A stretch of 64,000 bases of DNA from Gliomastix tumulicola (Eukaryota; Ascomycota; Sordariomycetes; Hypocreales; Bionectriaceae), in contig BCHX01000006.1 in assembly GCA_001599755.1 (NCBI GenBank), positions 3,459,336 through 3,523,335 of the forward strand. The letters run 5' to 3'. The position numbers were made by a program, and so were the translations under genes. Each line of letters begins with the position of its first letter. Positions within the stretch are counted from its first letter, which is position 1. Positions 42,992 to 53,106 of the stretch are shown in pieces. A model generated the notes under the pieces. It was not told the origin of the DNA and did no database searches. It worked only from the letters and a program-made list of their open reading frames with translations.

Positions 42992-44403
42992 ATGTCGTTC
43001 CTCAAGAACTACTTTGGTCTCGGCAAGACCGAGGACATCGACACCTCCAAGACGCCCATCCGTGCCCTGCCTGCATCATGGTACACCTCGCAGGAGATGT
43101 ACGAGCTCGAGCGCCGCGCCATCTTCTCCAAGAAGTGGCTGCTCACGACGCACAAGCTCCGCCTGCAGGAGTCGGGCGACTGGCTGCGCTATGACATTGC
43201 CGGCTTCGACGTCATCCTGGCCAAGGACAACAAGGGCCAGATCAACGCCTTCCACAACGTGTGCCGGCACCGCGCCTACCCCATCGTCACCAAGGACGAG
43301 GGCCACAACATGATGTTCGCGTGCAAGTACCACGGCTGGTCGTACGGCCTCAGCGGCAACCTGGCCAAGGCGCCGGGCTACCAGGAGCTCGAGGGCTTCG
43401 ACCGGTCCCAGAACAGCCTGTTCCCCATCCACGTGCACATCGACGACAAGGGCTTCGTCTGGATCAACCTCGACGGCGGCAAGACGCCCGAGGTCGCCTG
43501 GTCCGACGACTTTGGCGGCGTCGACATGCAGGAGCGCTTCAAGAACTACACCTGGGACGACTACGCCTTCGACCACTCGTGGGAGATGGAGGGCGAGTAC
43601 AACTGGAAGATCCTCGCCGACAACTACAACGAGTGCTACCACTGCAAGACCACCCACCCGGACATCCCCAAGCTCGCCGACCTCGAGTCGTACTACGTCG
43701 AGACCAAGGACAGCCACATCCAGCACTATGGCAATCCCACCAAGGAGCAGATCGAGAACGGCTTCCGCGTCGCCAGCACCTACTACTACCCCAACGCCTC
43801 CATGAACGTGACGTGAGTCCTCTCCCCTCTTTCATTCCCACGTCTCATCCACAGCATGACCTGCCCTGACACTCTCCTCCCCTCCCCCAGGCCTCACTTC
43901 TTCTTCATGCAACGCTTCGTCCCCAGCGGCCCGACCCGCTCCACGATGCGCTACGAGGTCTACCGCAACAAGAAGTCCAGCGACGCCGACTTCGAGGTCA
44001 TCAGCGCCATGTACAAGCGCATCATGTCCGAGGACAAGGAGCTCTGCACCCGCGCCCAGAAGAACCTGAGCGCCGGCGTCTTCGTCAACGGCGAGATGCA
44101 CCCTCGCATGGAAAAGGTGAGCAGACGAACCCCGAAGCGGAAGAAAAACGCAACTCCCCCCTCCCCCCCCCTTGTCTTACTGAGGCCTGACAACTTGCTG
44201 CTCCCTAGGGTCCCCTCTTCTTCCAGAACAAGTGCCGTGAGCTCGTCACCGCCCATCACAAGCGGGAGGCTGAGGCCGAGCGCGAGATTTGGCCTGCCCG
44301 CCAGCAGCTGCCCGTGGCGGCCGCCGTCAGCGAGAAGGACATTGATTTCTGCTCTGCCGTCAACTGCAGTAGCAAGCTGGGCCGGGAGGCCCTAGCCTTC
44401 TAG
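42992..44403 (+). CDS. Rieske non-haem iron oxygenase (choline/glycine-betaine monooxygenase type)
   Basis: Three exons, 42992-43812, 43891-44116 and 44209-44403, give 413 residues. The Rieske [2Fe-2S] ligands are complete: C91-x-H93 and C111-x2-H114 (CRHRAYPIV and CKYHGWSYG). The mononuclear iron site follows in NYNECYHCKTTHPD (His217, His222, with Glu214 between centres). The overall architecture is that of the choline monooxygenase/ring-hydroxylase alpha subunit family. In plants CMO oxidises choline; in bacteria related GbcA-type proteins demethylate glycine betaine to dimethylglycine. Next to a dimethylglycine-oxidase-type gene the second activity is more attractive here, but sequence alone cannot choose. 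The separate reductase such enzymes need is not in the window. No targeting signal is obvious, so it is probably cytosolic. Confidence 0.92.
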
Positions 44404-44945
44404 TGTGCGATTCACGCTCTGCGTATCAGCATGTAGTCCAGTTAGCGTAATGACTTGCCTTTGAACACTACCTAGTAGAACTTGACGTCAGATGTGGTGA
44501 GCTTAGTTTTACATCATGCTGTGAAGATCTCTGGCTGCCTGGCAAAAAGGACAGTTTGTAGCGATTGTTCCTGCAATCGGAACGTCTGCGTGTGTTGTCC
44601 CCATCGTGGGAGTAGAGGACCTCATTACCATCCCAGATCGGAGCTAACCCTCCCTTCCCTGGCTATGTCGCCTAGCAGTAGCCAGACCTGGTTCACTCAT
44701 AGTCATTGTTCGTGATTTTACAACAAAAGGAAGGATCGGTACGCCACATGCGCCGGGCAACTTATCAACTTTATTTACTACTCAATTTGATACTAGCATG
44801 GGCATTTAAACTATTACTCACGTTCCATTAGTCGTAGTCTGGAGGACACTGTCGCTCTCGTATATGCCCCCTCACACACACACTCTCTCTCTCTCTTCTT
44901 CGTTTTCTCGTCCTTCTCTTTCTCTTCCATCTTTCCTACCACAGG
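44404..44945. other. Convergent intergenic region
   Basis: About 540 bases between convergent genes, with CA/CT dinucleotide runs at 44873-44900. No ORF. Confidence 0.45.
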
Positions 44946-47900
44946 CTACCTCGACCAGAATATTATCCGTTTCTCGATAAGTTTCCATGTGTGGATCACG
45001 TCGACGTGAAGCTGGCGCGTCCTCCTCATCCTTTTGGGGTAATCTTGTTGTAGATATTCGTCGACTATTTTCTGATGCTGAATCAAATGCTCCTTAATAC
45101 GTGACCGCTCTTTGCGCGTTGTTGGAACCTTCTGAAAAGCAATTAATGCATCGCGAATTCCACTCTTGTACCAATGAAGCGAGTGGTGCCAAACCCGGTC
45201 GTTAGCCAAGTACAAGATAGCAGCCCGGGCCGACTGGAAAAGGCAGGTGGGGGATGGGGATGCCCATTTGCCATCAAAGGCTTTCCAAATCATGCGGACG
45301 GCATGGTCGTGAGCATTACTGGGGTAGCATGCGTCAGGTATTTCCTAGAATTTGAATTGTCTTCGTTACCACTTACCAAGGCCATTCTTCTGAGAACAAT
45401 TCCCTGCAGTTTTCTTTGCAATGGGCCTTTGCGAAACCCGAAGTGCACTTCCATCTGTAGCCAAGGGAGTCGTGTCTAGAACACCGTTTCTGGGGGTCAA
45501 GTCGTATAGCCTGCTGTGCATAGACGTCACTAACTCTATAGTGCTGGTTTCCCACTGTAGACGCAAGTTGCTGCCTAGCTGTGTAGTAACAGTAACCGGC
45601 ATGTCCTAACAAAGTCTTAGATGTGGAAATAGCTCTATCTGTCCGAGCCTCGTCAGCAAGACGAGCTTTGACGTTGCCAAGCCCGAGAAATCGTAGGTAC
45701 GCGGTCCTGATCAATTGTTAGTATTCCTGATGAACTCCCTGGTGCTGGACTGATGGGCAATAGCCCTACCTGTAGAAGGCTTGATTCACTTCCAAGACAG
45801 CCTTATCAATGTGATGGTCAGGTACCCAACCTTCCGGCAGAATCGCGCTGAAAAGTCTTTCTGCCTCCTTGAGACTACCCTGGAGGTAGCAGGCGTAGCC
45901 GAGATACACGGACGGCAATCCTGCTGCAAGAGGATGGACACCAGGGACGTGAGCGTACATCTTTATGCTCTGCTTGAAATGTGTCTGGGCCTTCTTGGCG
46001 TCGTTTTTGGTCATGCAGGCTATGCCGTGAAGGTTCTCAGCAGCCGCAAGCCGAACGTCGGGCTTGCGGATCTTCACCCAGAGCTCGTTCTGACTTTTCT
46101 GTAGACTCTTGAGCGCATTGCTGTGAGAAATGCAGCCTTTGGTATCTGTCATTTCACTGGCAACACCGCCCAGAGCGAGGTGAATATCGATGAGAAGGTG
46201 TTCATCGCTTGCAGGCACGCCGTGCTTCTTCACAATCTCCCAGGCGCCCTGAAGGTATGGTAGCGATTGAACTGGAGACCCTCGTTCATAAAGTATCCTG
46301 ATGGGAAGATTTGTTAGCAAAAAGGCCTCCCAAGTATCAGGGAAACTTCAAGGGCAATGGTAAAAGATACTTACGTCCCTATCTCGGCGTAGAGCCTAGC
46401 CAGCTGCCAGGAAGTCTTCTTGGGTAGCGGCATGCTATACCTGTGTAGATGTGTGCGCCACAGATGTGTGAACCACCTGTGCGTGTCCTGCAAGTGTTGA
46501 AGTAGCTCCATGCGCGCCGGAGAATGACCTATCTGATGTTTCTTGTCGTTCTCATTGAGACTGTTGAGGGCAGACCATTGTCCATCCACGATCGTGGAGG
46601 CATATGCGATCCAATCTGCTGGAGAAATACTGACATTAATATGCTTTCGTATGAGAGAATGCACTGAGAGCAGATTTGTAAAGGGGCCTAGGAATATGGT
46701 CGATGAGTTCTGAGTCCTGTTCCAGGCTTTCTCTAACGCTTCCTGATCCTCAAACAGATGACTGTCACCCGGCACGCCCTTGCATCCAACGAGCCACCAT
46801 GCGGGGGTGTCGCCATTGAAGCATGCCAACAGCCTCAGAAGGTGCAAGCTACCGGGATCCATGTCGTGTAGCGGCCAAGCCTGAGCTAGAGACTTGCCGT
46901 AACGACACCTATCTTTTCTCCACGGCGTTTGCTCCCCGCGCATATCATGTCGACTCCAGGCATAGTACTTCCATTCAAAGTACTGCAGGAATGTTGCTAA
47001 GCTCAGGTGCTGCTTATCAATTATGCCTCCCATGTGATCAATCGCCAGAGGGACACAATGGAGGCCCCGCACCACCTGCTCAGGCCTTCCATGGGCGGCG
47101 CTGCCCATGTCGTAACCCCCCGCACGCGTCAGCAGTTGAACTGCGTGTGCTTCCGAGAGGCCCTCCAACTGGATGCGGTGGGATTCCCAAGACTGTTCAG
47201 TCTCGAGCTCATCGTTCCGGGTCGTGATGAGAACCTTGCCAAATCCGCCACGAGGCCAGTAAGTGTGAAGGAGCTTAGCATCCCGCACGCCGTCAAAGCA
47301 AACCAGCCAGGGCGAATTTGCCTCCTCCTCAAACCAGCCGACCACTTTTGTCCGACCGTCTACCAAGTCCTTCTTCTCTCCTTTGGGCAGAAGCCCAAGG
47401 TGTTCAGCCATGTTCTCATATGCCTGCGCCAGCTGAGTAGGTCCCGATGCATCCACCCAGAATGCAGACGAGAACCGGTGCGAGTTCTGGTAGAACCATT
47501 CGAGAGCCAGTTCTGTCTTACCAATACCGCCTATCCCATGAATGACAGAGCATACGGGCGAGGGAGTATCAGCTTGAGGAAGAAGCTGCGAGCTCAGGTT
47601 CTCTAGCTTGCTTTTACGGCCAACGAAGTCCGGATTACGAGTGAGTGTTGGGTTCAATCGAGTTTGATGTCCCTTAAGATCCCGTACCGACTCACCCTCT
47701 CTCTCCTTATCCTCACGAGCCAGTTTCTCTGTTCTCTTGCGTTAGTCTCTTTCGTGGAGAGCAGGCCCATCTTACGTACCTAGATATGCCTGTGGAAGGT
47801 CACGCATGACCACGGGCGGCATTTTATTTGGCCTTCGCTGTGCTCGAGCTAGAATGATGCACATCAGTACTTGAAATTTGAAAAAAAAAAAAAAAAATGA

Positions 47901-48152
47901 ATGTCTGACGAGTCTAAATCCATCCGTAATATCATCCGAGAGACGATGATATATGGAGCAGCAACGTATTTCGCCAGTGGGCAACGAAGGGTCTTTGGGG
48001 CGTGTTTCGGCAGCCAGCTGATCCGTCATCAAATGCCACAGGGTCGACAGTTTGGCACATCTAGACCAGAGGGTGTGTGGCACACCCCCAAAACGTTCGT
48101 TGTTGGTGAAAGGGGTGGGTGGCTTACCTGGCACATTGGGGTTTTCGTCCAT
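44946..48152 (-). CDS. NLR-like NB-ARC/TPR protein
   Basis: Six minus-strand exons, 48152-48128, 47848-47780, 47728-46375, 46297-45770, 45706-45377 and 45318-44946, give 892 residues, all phases consistent. An NB-ARC ATPase domain begins near residue 66 (DFVGRKSKLENL) with the P-loop GIGGIGKTE at 96-104, a Walker-B-like WLVCFDGV and KVLITTRND. A winged-helix-like region follows. From about 490 the protein is helical TPR-like (WQLARLYAEIGT, LLIDIHLALGGVASE, ENLHGIACMTKNDAKKAQTHF). Fungal proteins of this build are signal-transducing ATPases linked to allorecognition and cell-death control. The N-terminus before the ATPase is only ~65 residues with no recognised effector domain. The first exon (25 bases, across a 279-base intron) is the least certain part; ATGs in exon 2 are alternatives. 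Confidence 0.88.
47881..47897 (+). repeat. A17 homopolymer in intron 1 of the NLR-like gene
   Basis: Seventeen consecutive A on the plus strand (T on the coding strand), 31 bases before the splice acceptor, acting as part of the polypyrimidine tract. Confidence 0.9.
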
Positions 48153-48940
48153 GGTCGATTCTTGAAAATTGCTGTTAGCACCTTCACGCACGATGCCAGG
48201 TCGATATGATGGCTGACTGACTAACTTACTTCTAAATAGCTGGTCAATAGTATCGCCGGTGTGGCTTTCCTTTCCAACGCCACTTAGATTTGTGAATTTT
48301 TAAATTTCTAGTGTCTGCTTTAGTCGTACTTTTGCAAGATCGCTATGCGGATGATATTGTGCGTAGCGTTTAAGGTGTGCAGCGTGCTCCATTTATTGAT
48401 GAGATGGCCTGGATGTTCAGCAGAATAAAGGTAAGGTATATTCGGGCGTTGTTTCATTAAAGCAAGTGTTATTCGTGCACTTTCGACGCGACTGATACAA
48501 TGGCGAGAAATATGCTGAACACCATGCGAACCAGCGGGGTGTGAGAGTCATCGCCACACATTTGACTATCACACTAGAACAGGCCTTGGAAGGCTCTGTC
48601 CGCACCGAACCCAAGGAAGGATTATGTAGAAGTACTTGGCTAGTTCATCACTAACGGCGCGCGTTCTAAGCTCGCCAACCGATCGCCAATGCCCTTAAGG
48701 GCAAGAGTACAAGCTGATACGCTTCATACAGGGAGCATTCCGCGTCAAGATGCCGATCAGAAGCTTACAAATCCATCAACCAGTCTCCCCCCCCCCCCCC
48801 CCCCCCCCCCCCGGGTCCCTCCCACCAGATGTACCCCATTCCTCGTGTCTGTGCCCATATCTCGCACTCATCACCTCAAGCCCTTGTCCCTGGATTCTGT
48901 TCTGTTCCTACAAATCCAAGGAGACTGCGGTTGTCTCACT
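48153..48940. other. Intergenic between NLR-like and hydrolase genes
   Basis: About 790 bases with no supported ORF. Contains the NLR-like promoter on its left and a 26-base C run (listed separately). Confidence 0.4.
48787..48812 (+). repeat. 26-base poly-C tract
   Basis: Uninterrupted run of C followed by GGG, about 130 bases beyond the 3' end of the hydrolase reading frame. Confidence 0.9.
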
Positions 48941-50025
48941 TCACGTACTCTGCAGTGCCTGGCAGATGAATTCCACAAGCTGAGAATCCTCGGTCATTTT
49001 GTCGAAAGGTTGATTGGAGTCCCGGACCTTCTCTTTCTTGCAGGATGTGGTGATTATGTCTCTGCCTGCGTAGTGCTGAGAAACGGATACGATGTAAGTT
49101 TTCAACAGTGGATATGAACTCAAGGGCATGCCATGCTGAAAGAGAGAGGTGGTCATGCGGGGTAGGGCGCGAAAGAAAGAACAGATACTAACCTTAGGAG
49201 AACTGAATAGTCCGAGCCGTTTAGCTGGGCCATCGGCGATCGAGATGATTGGAATTCGTGAGCGACGCGTCGACTCGAAACTACGCGCGAGTGCTGCCAC
49301 GAGCTTCCCCATCTCCCTCTCCTGCTCGGGCGCGAAAGTCGGACCCCAGAGCGCCTAGGCTGGAACCGTTGTCTGCGCCACCAGCTCGGCGCAGTTGCGC
49401 CCTGTGTCAATTTCCGAGCTGCTTCGATGAGGGACACCGAGAAAAACAATCCCAGAGATCATCTTCAACACGCGGCCGTACTTATCGTCCCGTGCCTTGA
49501 CCATAGCCTAAGATTTGTTACCAACGGGACAAACGAATCACAGTGCCAGTGTTGTTAGTACTCACTTTCTTTAGCAGAAGGCCCCCAAAGCCGTGACAGA
49601 CGACGACCAGCTCATCCTTGAAGATGTGTCAGCACATTCCCCCCTTGAGATAACCGGGGGACTGCTGGACCAACGTGTTCAGAAGCAGGACGGAGTCTGT
49701 TCGAGAGTTGGTCCATGAGATCTTTCCAGCCCTCTGGGATAGGCGACCATCCACTGGCGCTCTCCGTGAATGGTTCGGGCTGGAACACGCAGTGTATGGA
49801 ATTCACACTCTCGACCCCATGCTGACCCTGGATGGTCTCGAGCACCGTCGGCGGTATTTCCCATTGTTCGCCTCGGTGGGAAAGCGTGGCTACCCTGTAG
49901 AGGCCGAAAGATTTTAGTTCAAAACGTCTTCAATTCAAGAACGCAGGAGCATACCATAGCACACGGCTAGGCCGCGAGGGATTCTCTGGCTCCTCCGGGC
50001 GCTCGCGTTTGTCCGCGGTGGTCAT
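48941..50025 (-). pseudogene. Solo SERAC1/NLR-type alpha/beta hydrolase with an internal stop
   Basis: Five minus-strand exons can be joined in frame: 50025-49955, 49894-49675, 49616-49566, 49507-49193 and 49063-48941. They encode 259 codons with an alpha/beta hydrolase block (DELVVVCHGFGGLLLKKAMV) and GIVFLGVPHRSSS, typical of the lipase-like domain found free or at the N-terminus of fungal NLR proteins. The nucleophile position reads H-G-F-G-G instead of H-S-x-G-G, so the catalytic Ser appears lost. A TAG at 49355-49357 interrupts the fourth exon, while the frame beyond it still reads sensibly to the C-terminus (QLVEFICQALQ). An upstream in-frame ATG at 50079 is another possible start. It lies in the same orientation directly upstream of the NLR-like gene, 788 bases away. 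It is probably a recently inactivated gene, or a short product ending at the stop. Confidence 0.6.
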
Positions 50026-50268
50026 GACGGAGAACGCTCGAGTGGCTGCGCGAGGAGGGATCGGGGCAGCGGTTTGCATGCGATGCGGTAATCGGGAGAT
50101 CCGTGCGAGTCGTCTGGTGTGAAATGGAGGAGGGTATCGCAATGATGAACTGTCTGGTGGAAATGATCCAGGAATGAAATCTTGCAAAAGAACACGGAGG
50201 GGAAGGGGATTTTAATACCAGCATTTGAGATTGTCCACAATCGCAAGGTTTGCATGACGCGCTGAATG

Positions 50269-50538
50269 CTATCGCACGCATCGCCAGTTTGTGGTAGCCA
50301 AACGTTCCACTTCCCGACGCTTGCTGAAAACCTCGCTAATCCAGGTCTCGTATGGTCTGCAAGAGGCGCAGGCGGTCAGTAGTAGTATTGCCTGCTCGTT
50401 TGGTGTGGCGAGGCCCAACACAGTCCCTTGCGGGTCCTGAAGCTGGAGGAAAGCTGTGCGCGGAGGAACAGGCACGCCCCCATGAACGCCGAATATCACG
50501 ATACGAACATCGCCGTCACAGCTGCTTCGAGAGTTCAT
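50269..50538 (-). CDS. Possible small hypothetical protein
   Basis: An 89-codon ORF (ATG at 50538) 69 bases beyond the stop of the CorA-like gene, same strand. It has a plausible strand pattern (DVRIVIFGVHGGVPVPP, GTVLGLATPNEQAILLL) and a helical end (ETWISEVFSKRREVERL), but I recognise no family. It could be an upstream exon of the hydrolase or a gene fragment. The ORF ends in a stop before the hydrolase start. Confidence 0.3.
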   Translation of the reverse strand: MNSRSSCDGDVRIVIFGVHGGVPVPPRTAFLQLQDPQGTVLGLATPNEQAILLLTACASCRPYETWISEVFSKRREVERLATTNWRCVR

Positions 50539-50606
50539 AGAGGCAGTAGTCGACCTTGAAGAGATGTTATTAAAATACACGTGCAGTACACTGGTCAGAG
50601 CTCCAG

Positions 50607-53106
50607 CTAGACATGGCTCTGGGCGCTGCGGTTTCCCTTTGTCTTGGGCGTCGGGGCTGCGGCAGCTCGTCTCGCCGACTTGGATTGCCCCCAACGGGTG
50701 CAACGCATGACCAGCCAGAATGCTAACAATTGCAAGAGCAATGCGGCCCCCGAGGCCACTCCGAACCACCACATCGGCAGCTCCCCCGATCCCAGGACCT
50801 TGAAATTCTGCCCAAATATCCCAGCTACGACGCCGACGACGGCAAAAGCTGACATTGTGCATGATAAAACCCAGGACTTCTTCGCTTGACTCGAAGCCCT
50901 CGCCGACTCCCTCACCGAGTCGGCATCAGCCAGCGTCTGAATGTGCTCATGGCAGCGCGCAGACAGCATGTCAATCACTGCCACCAGGTTTGCTATGTCC
51001 ATCGTAAGGCGCCTTGCAACGCGGTCTGTCTCCATCCGAGCTCTGCCTTCAGGAGCGCGAGGCCAATCCAGCGAGTCGAGATCGGGTAGTAGTACCGTCA
51101 GCGGCAATACGCTCTCCTTGGCGCCGGCCAGTTCGTCCTTGATTATCTGTAGCCGGTAGATGGAATCCTCATGTCCCTCTTGGCCGGCAAAGGTGGAATT
51201 GCTCATCACCTCGGCTATCATCTGCTGGCAGAGCGTGATCCGCTGGCTTTGCGATGTGACTGAAAACTCAATGAGCTCGTGAAGCGCATAGAAGCTATCG
51301 CAGCTCGCCAGGGCGGATGATCTGAGCGTCTCTCCGTATTGGATTGACAGCTGCGTGGCGTTCTGCTCCTTCCACCAGTCCGCACTTGCTGCTGCTGCCG
51401 ACGATGCCGACCTCGCTGCCGACCTCGCTGCCGCCGTCGCTGCCGCCGCCGCTGCCGTTGCTTTCTCCGCTGCCGCTGTTGCTTTCGCTGCTGCCGCTGC
51501 CGCCGCTGTCGCCGCTTTTGCTTTCTCCGCTGCCGCTGTTGCTTTTGCTTTCTCCGCTGCCGCTGTTGCTTTTGCTGCTTCCGCTGCCGCTGTTGCTTCC
51601 GCTGCTTCCGCTGCTGCCGCTGCCGCCGCTGTCGCCTCTGTCGCCGCTGTCGGACTTCCAGGCTGTGGTCCACGAGCTTCGTCGTTTGTGGGCTGGCACA
51701 GGTTGCACGTCAGGCACCGAAAGCACTCGGTCCAGTGCGATGCTGGTGATTTTGGTGGTGTGGGACCTTCCACTGGAGCTTGCATGCCTCTCAAGACCTC
51801 TCGCATGTCTTTCGAGGCACCTTGCATGTCTTTCGATGCACCTTGCATGTCTTCTGAGGCGTTCTGCATAGCTGCCGAAGCATCTCGAAGTCGTTGCGAT
51901 GTTGGCGATGTTGGCGACGCGGGAGGGACTGGGTCAGGGACTGGGTCTGGGGGTTGGTCTACAGCTTGTTGTTCATTCGCAGCTGCGGAAGATGCTGGGG
52001 CTGACTGGGTGGCGCTTGGCTGGTACTCTTGGGGGACGGTGACCGGGCAAACGAACCAATCTGCGGACTCAAAGATCTCGTTCCAGGGTCCTCGTATGCT
52101 GCCACTGGATTTGCACGAACTGTCGGTGCAAATCACGGCTACATGATCGTTTGTTAGTGTCAATCACGCCAACCAACATGGGGAGGGAGAGCACCGACCT
52201 TGCCAGCTCACCTTCGGCTCTGTGGTCTCCTTGGGTGTAGGCGGAACTGATGGTGTTGGTTCGTATGGTGGCGGACTGTCTGCCACGATCCCGACCGTTA
52301 TCTCTTGCTCCATCACGCAGAAATTGTCGTTCAAGTAGTCGAAACGGCGGACGACAGCGTCCCCAGGCTTGCCATGCTTCTCCAAGTTTGAGTTGTAGTC
52401 CCTCATCGCTTCCTGCGCCTTCCCACGCTTCGTCGCCAGCTGTTCCTTCGAGAGGCGGGAACGGCTGTCTTCCCCATTCTGCAAGATCGTAACAATCCTC
52501 AGTGAGAATATTCGTGGTGTGCGGAGATGGAGGATTGGCTTGGTGAGGTACGACGTGGTCTCCGGGGAGCCCTTGGGAAGCGACATCATGTGTCGGTAGA
52601 ATAAATGAGGGTCGACCCGGTAGTTTTCGAAAACCAGATTCAGCCATCGACGGTCTGGGAATCCCCTCATGAATATTAGTTGAGAGCCTTCGGGTGGCTT
52701 CTGCAACGCTTCGAAGGCCGTGCGCGAATCGGCATCTCCCTTATAGGAGTTTCGTTTTTTGGCCGTGCCATCGAAGGTATGGACGACGACAAGCGGGTTT
52801 ATGACTTCATGCAGTGCCTCGTTTTCGGGCTCCTTGTTCTGGTCCTGATCGGGGTTGCCCTCGAGAAAGTCGTACAGATTCTCGAAAGCATCGGCCGGGT
52901 AAGCGGAGTTATGGGTCTTGCGTTCAAGCATTCGCTTCATGAATTGAGGTAGTGGCTTGTCGAGGAACGGGTCGGGTGGTTTAGACCCTGAAGCTGATAT
53001 ATATGTTAGCAACGGGTAGGCAAAAGGAGGAGAGGGGTCCCTTGATGAAGAGGCGAGGGGAAGCCTGCTTCAAGGGATCTGGTAGAGAAAGGAGGCTCTT
53101 ACCCAT
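50607..53106 (-). CDS. CorA-like membrane protein with low-complexity Ala and heptad repeats
   Basis: Three minus-strand exons, 53106-53103, 52993-52199 and 52138-50607, give 776 residues. The ATG plus one base form a 4-base first exon completed as ATG-GCT across a 109-base intron. The N-terminal third resembles the cytosolic domain of fungal CorA-like proteins (QLIFMRGFPDRRWLNLVFEN, then LFYRHMM). The C-terminal part has a long helix (TDRVARRLTMDIANLVAVID) and two membrane spans near 691-711 and 722-743. These lack the magnesium-channel GMN motif; FGQNF is found instead. In the middle are a Pro/Ser-rich linker, heptads around ASEDMQGASKDMQGASKDM and a ~90-residue Ala/Glu/Lys-rich tract. Divergent fungal CorA-like proteins are often found beside NLR-type genes; ion transport is uncertain. 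Confidence 0.82.
51388..51651 (-). repeat. Coding Ala-Glu-Lys tandem repeats in the CorA-like gene
   Basis: About 88 codons of imperfect tandem repeats reading as A-A-A-E-K-A-K-A-T-like units, mostly GCN codons. On the protein they predict a long single alpha-helix. Copy number is likely variable between strains. Confidence 0.8.

Noticed and set aside
49325..49357. Tiny intron removing the internal stop of the hydrolase
   Set aside because: The only in-frame GT...TAG pair would give an intron of about 30 bases, too short for fungal splicing.
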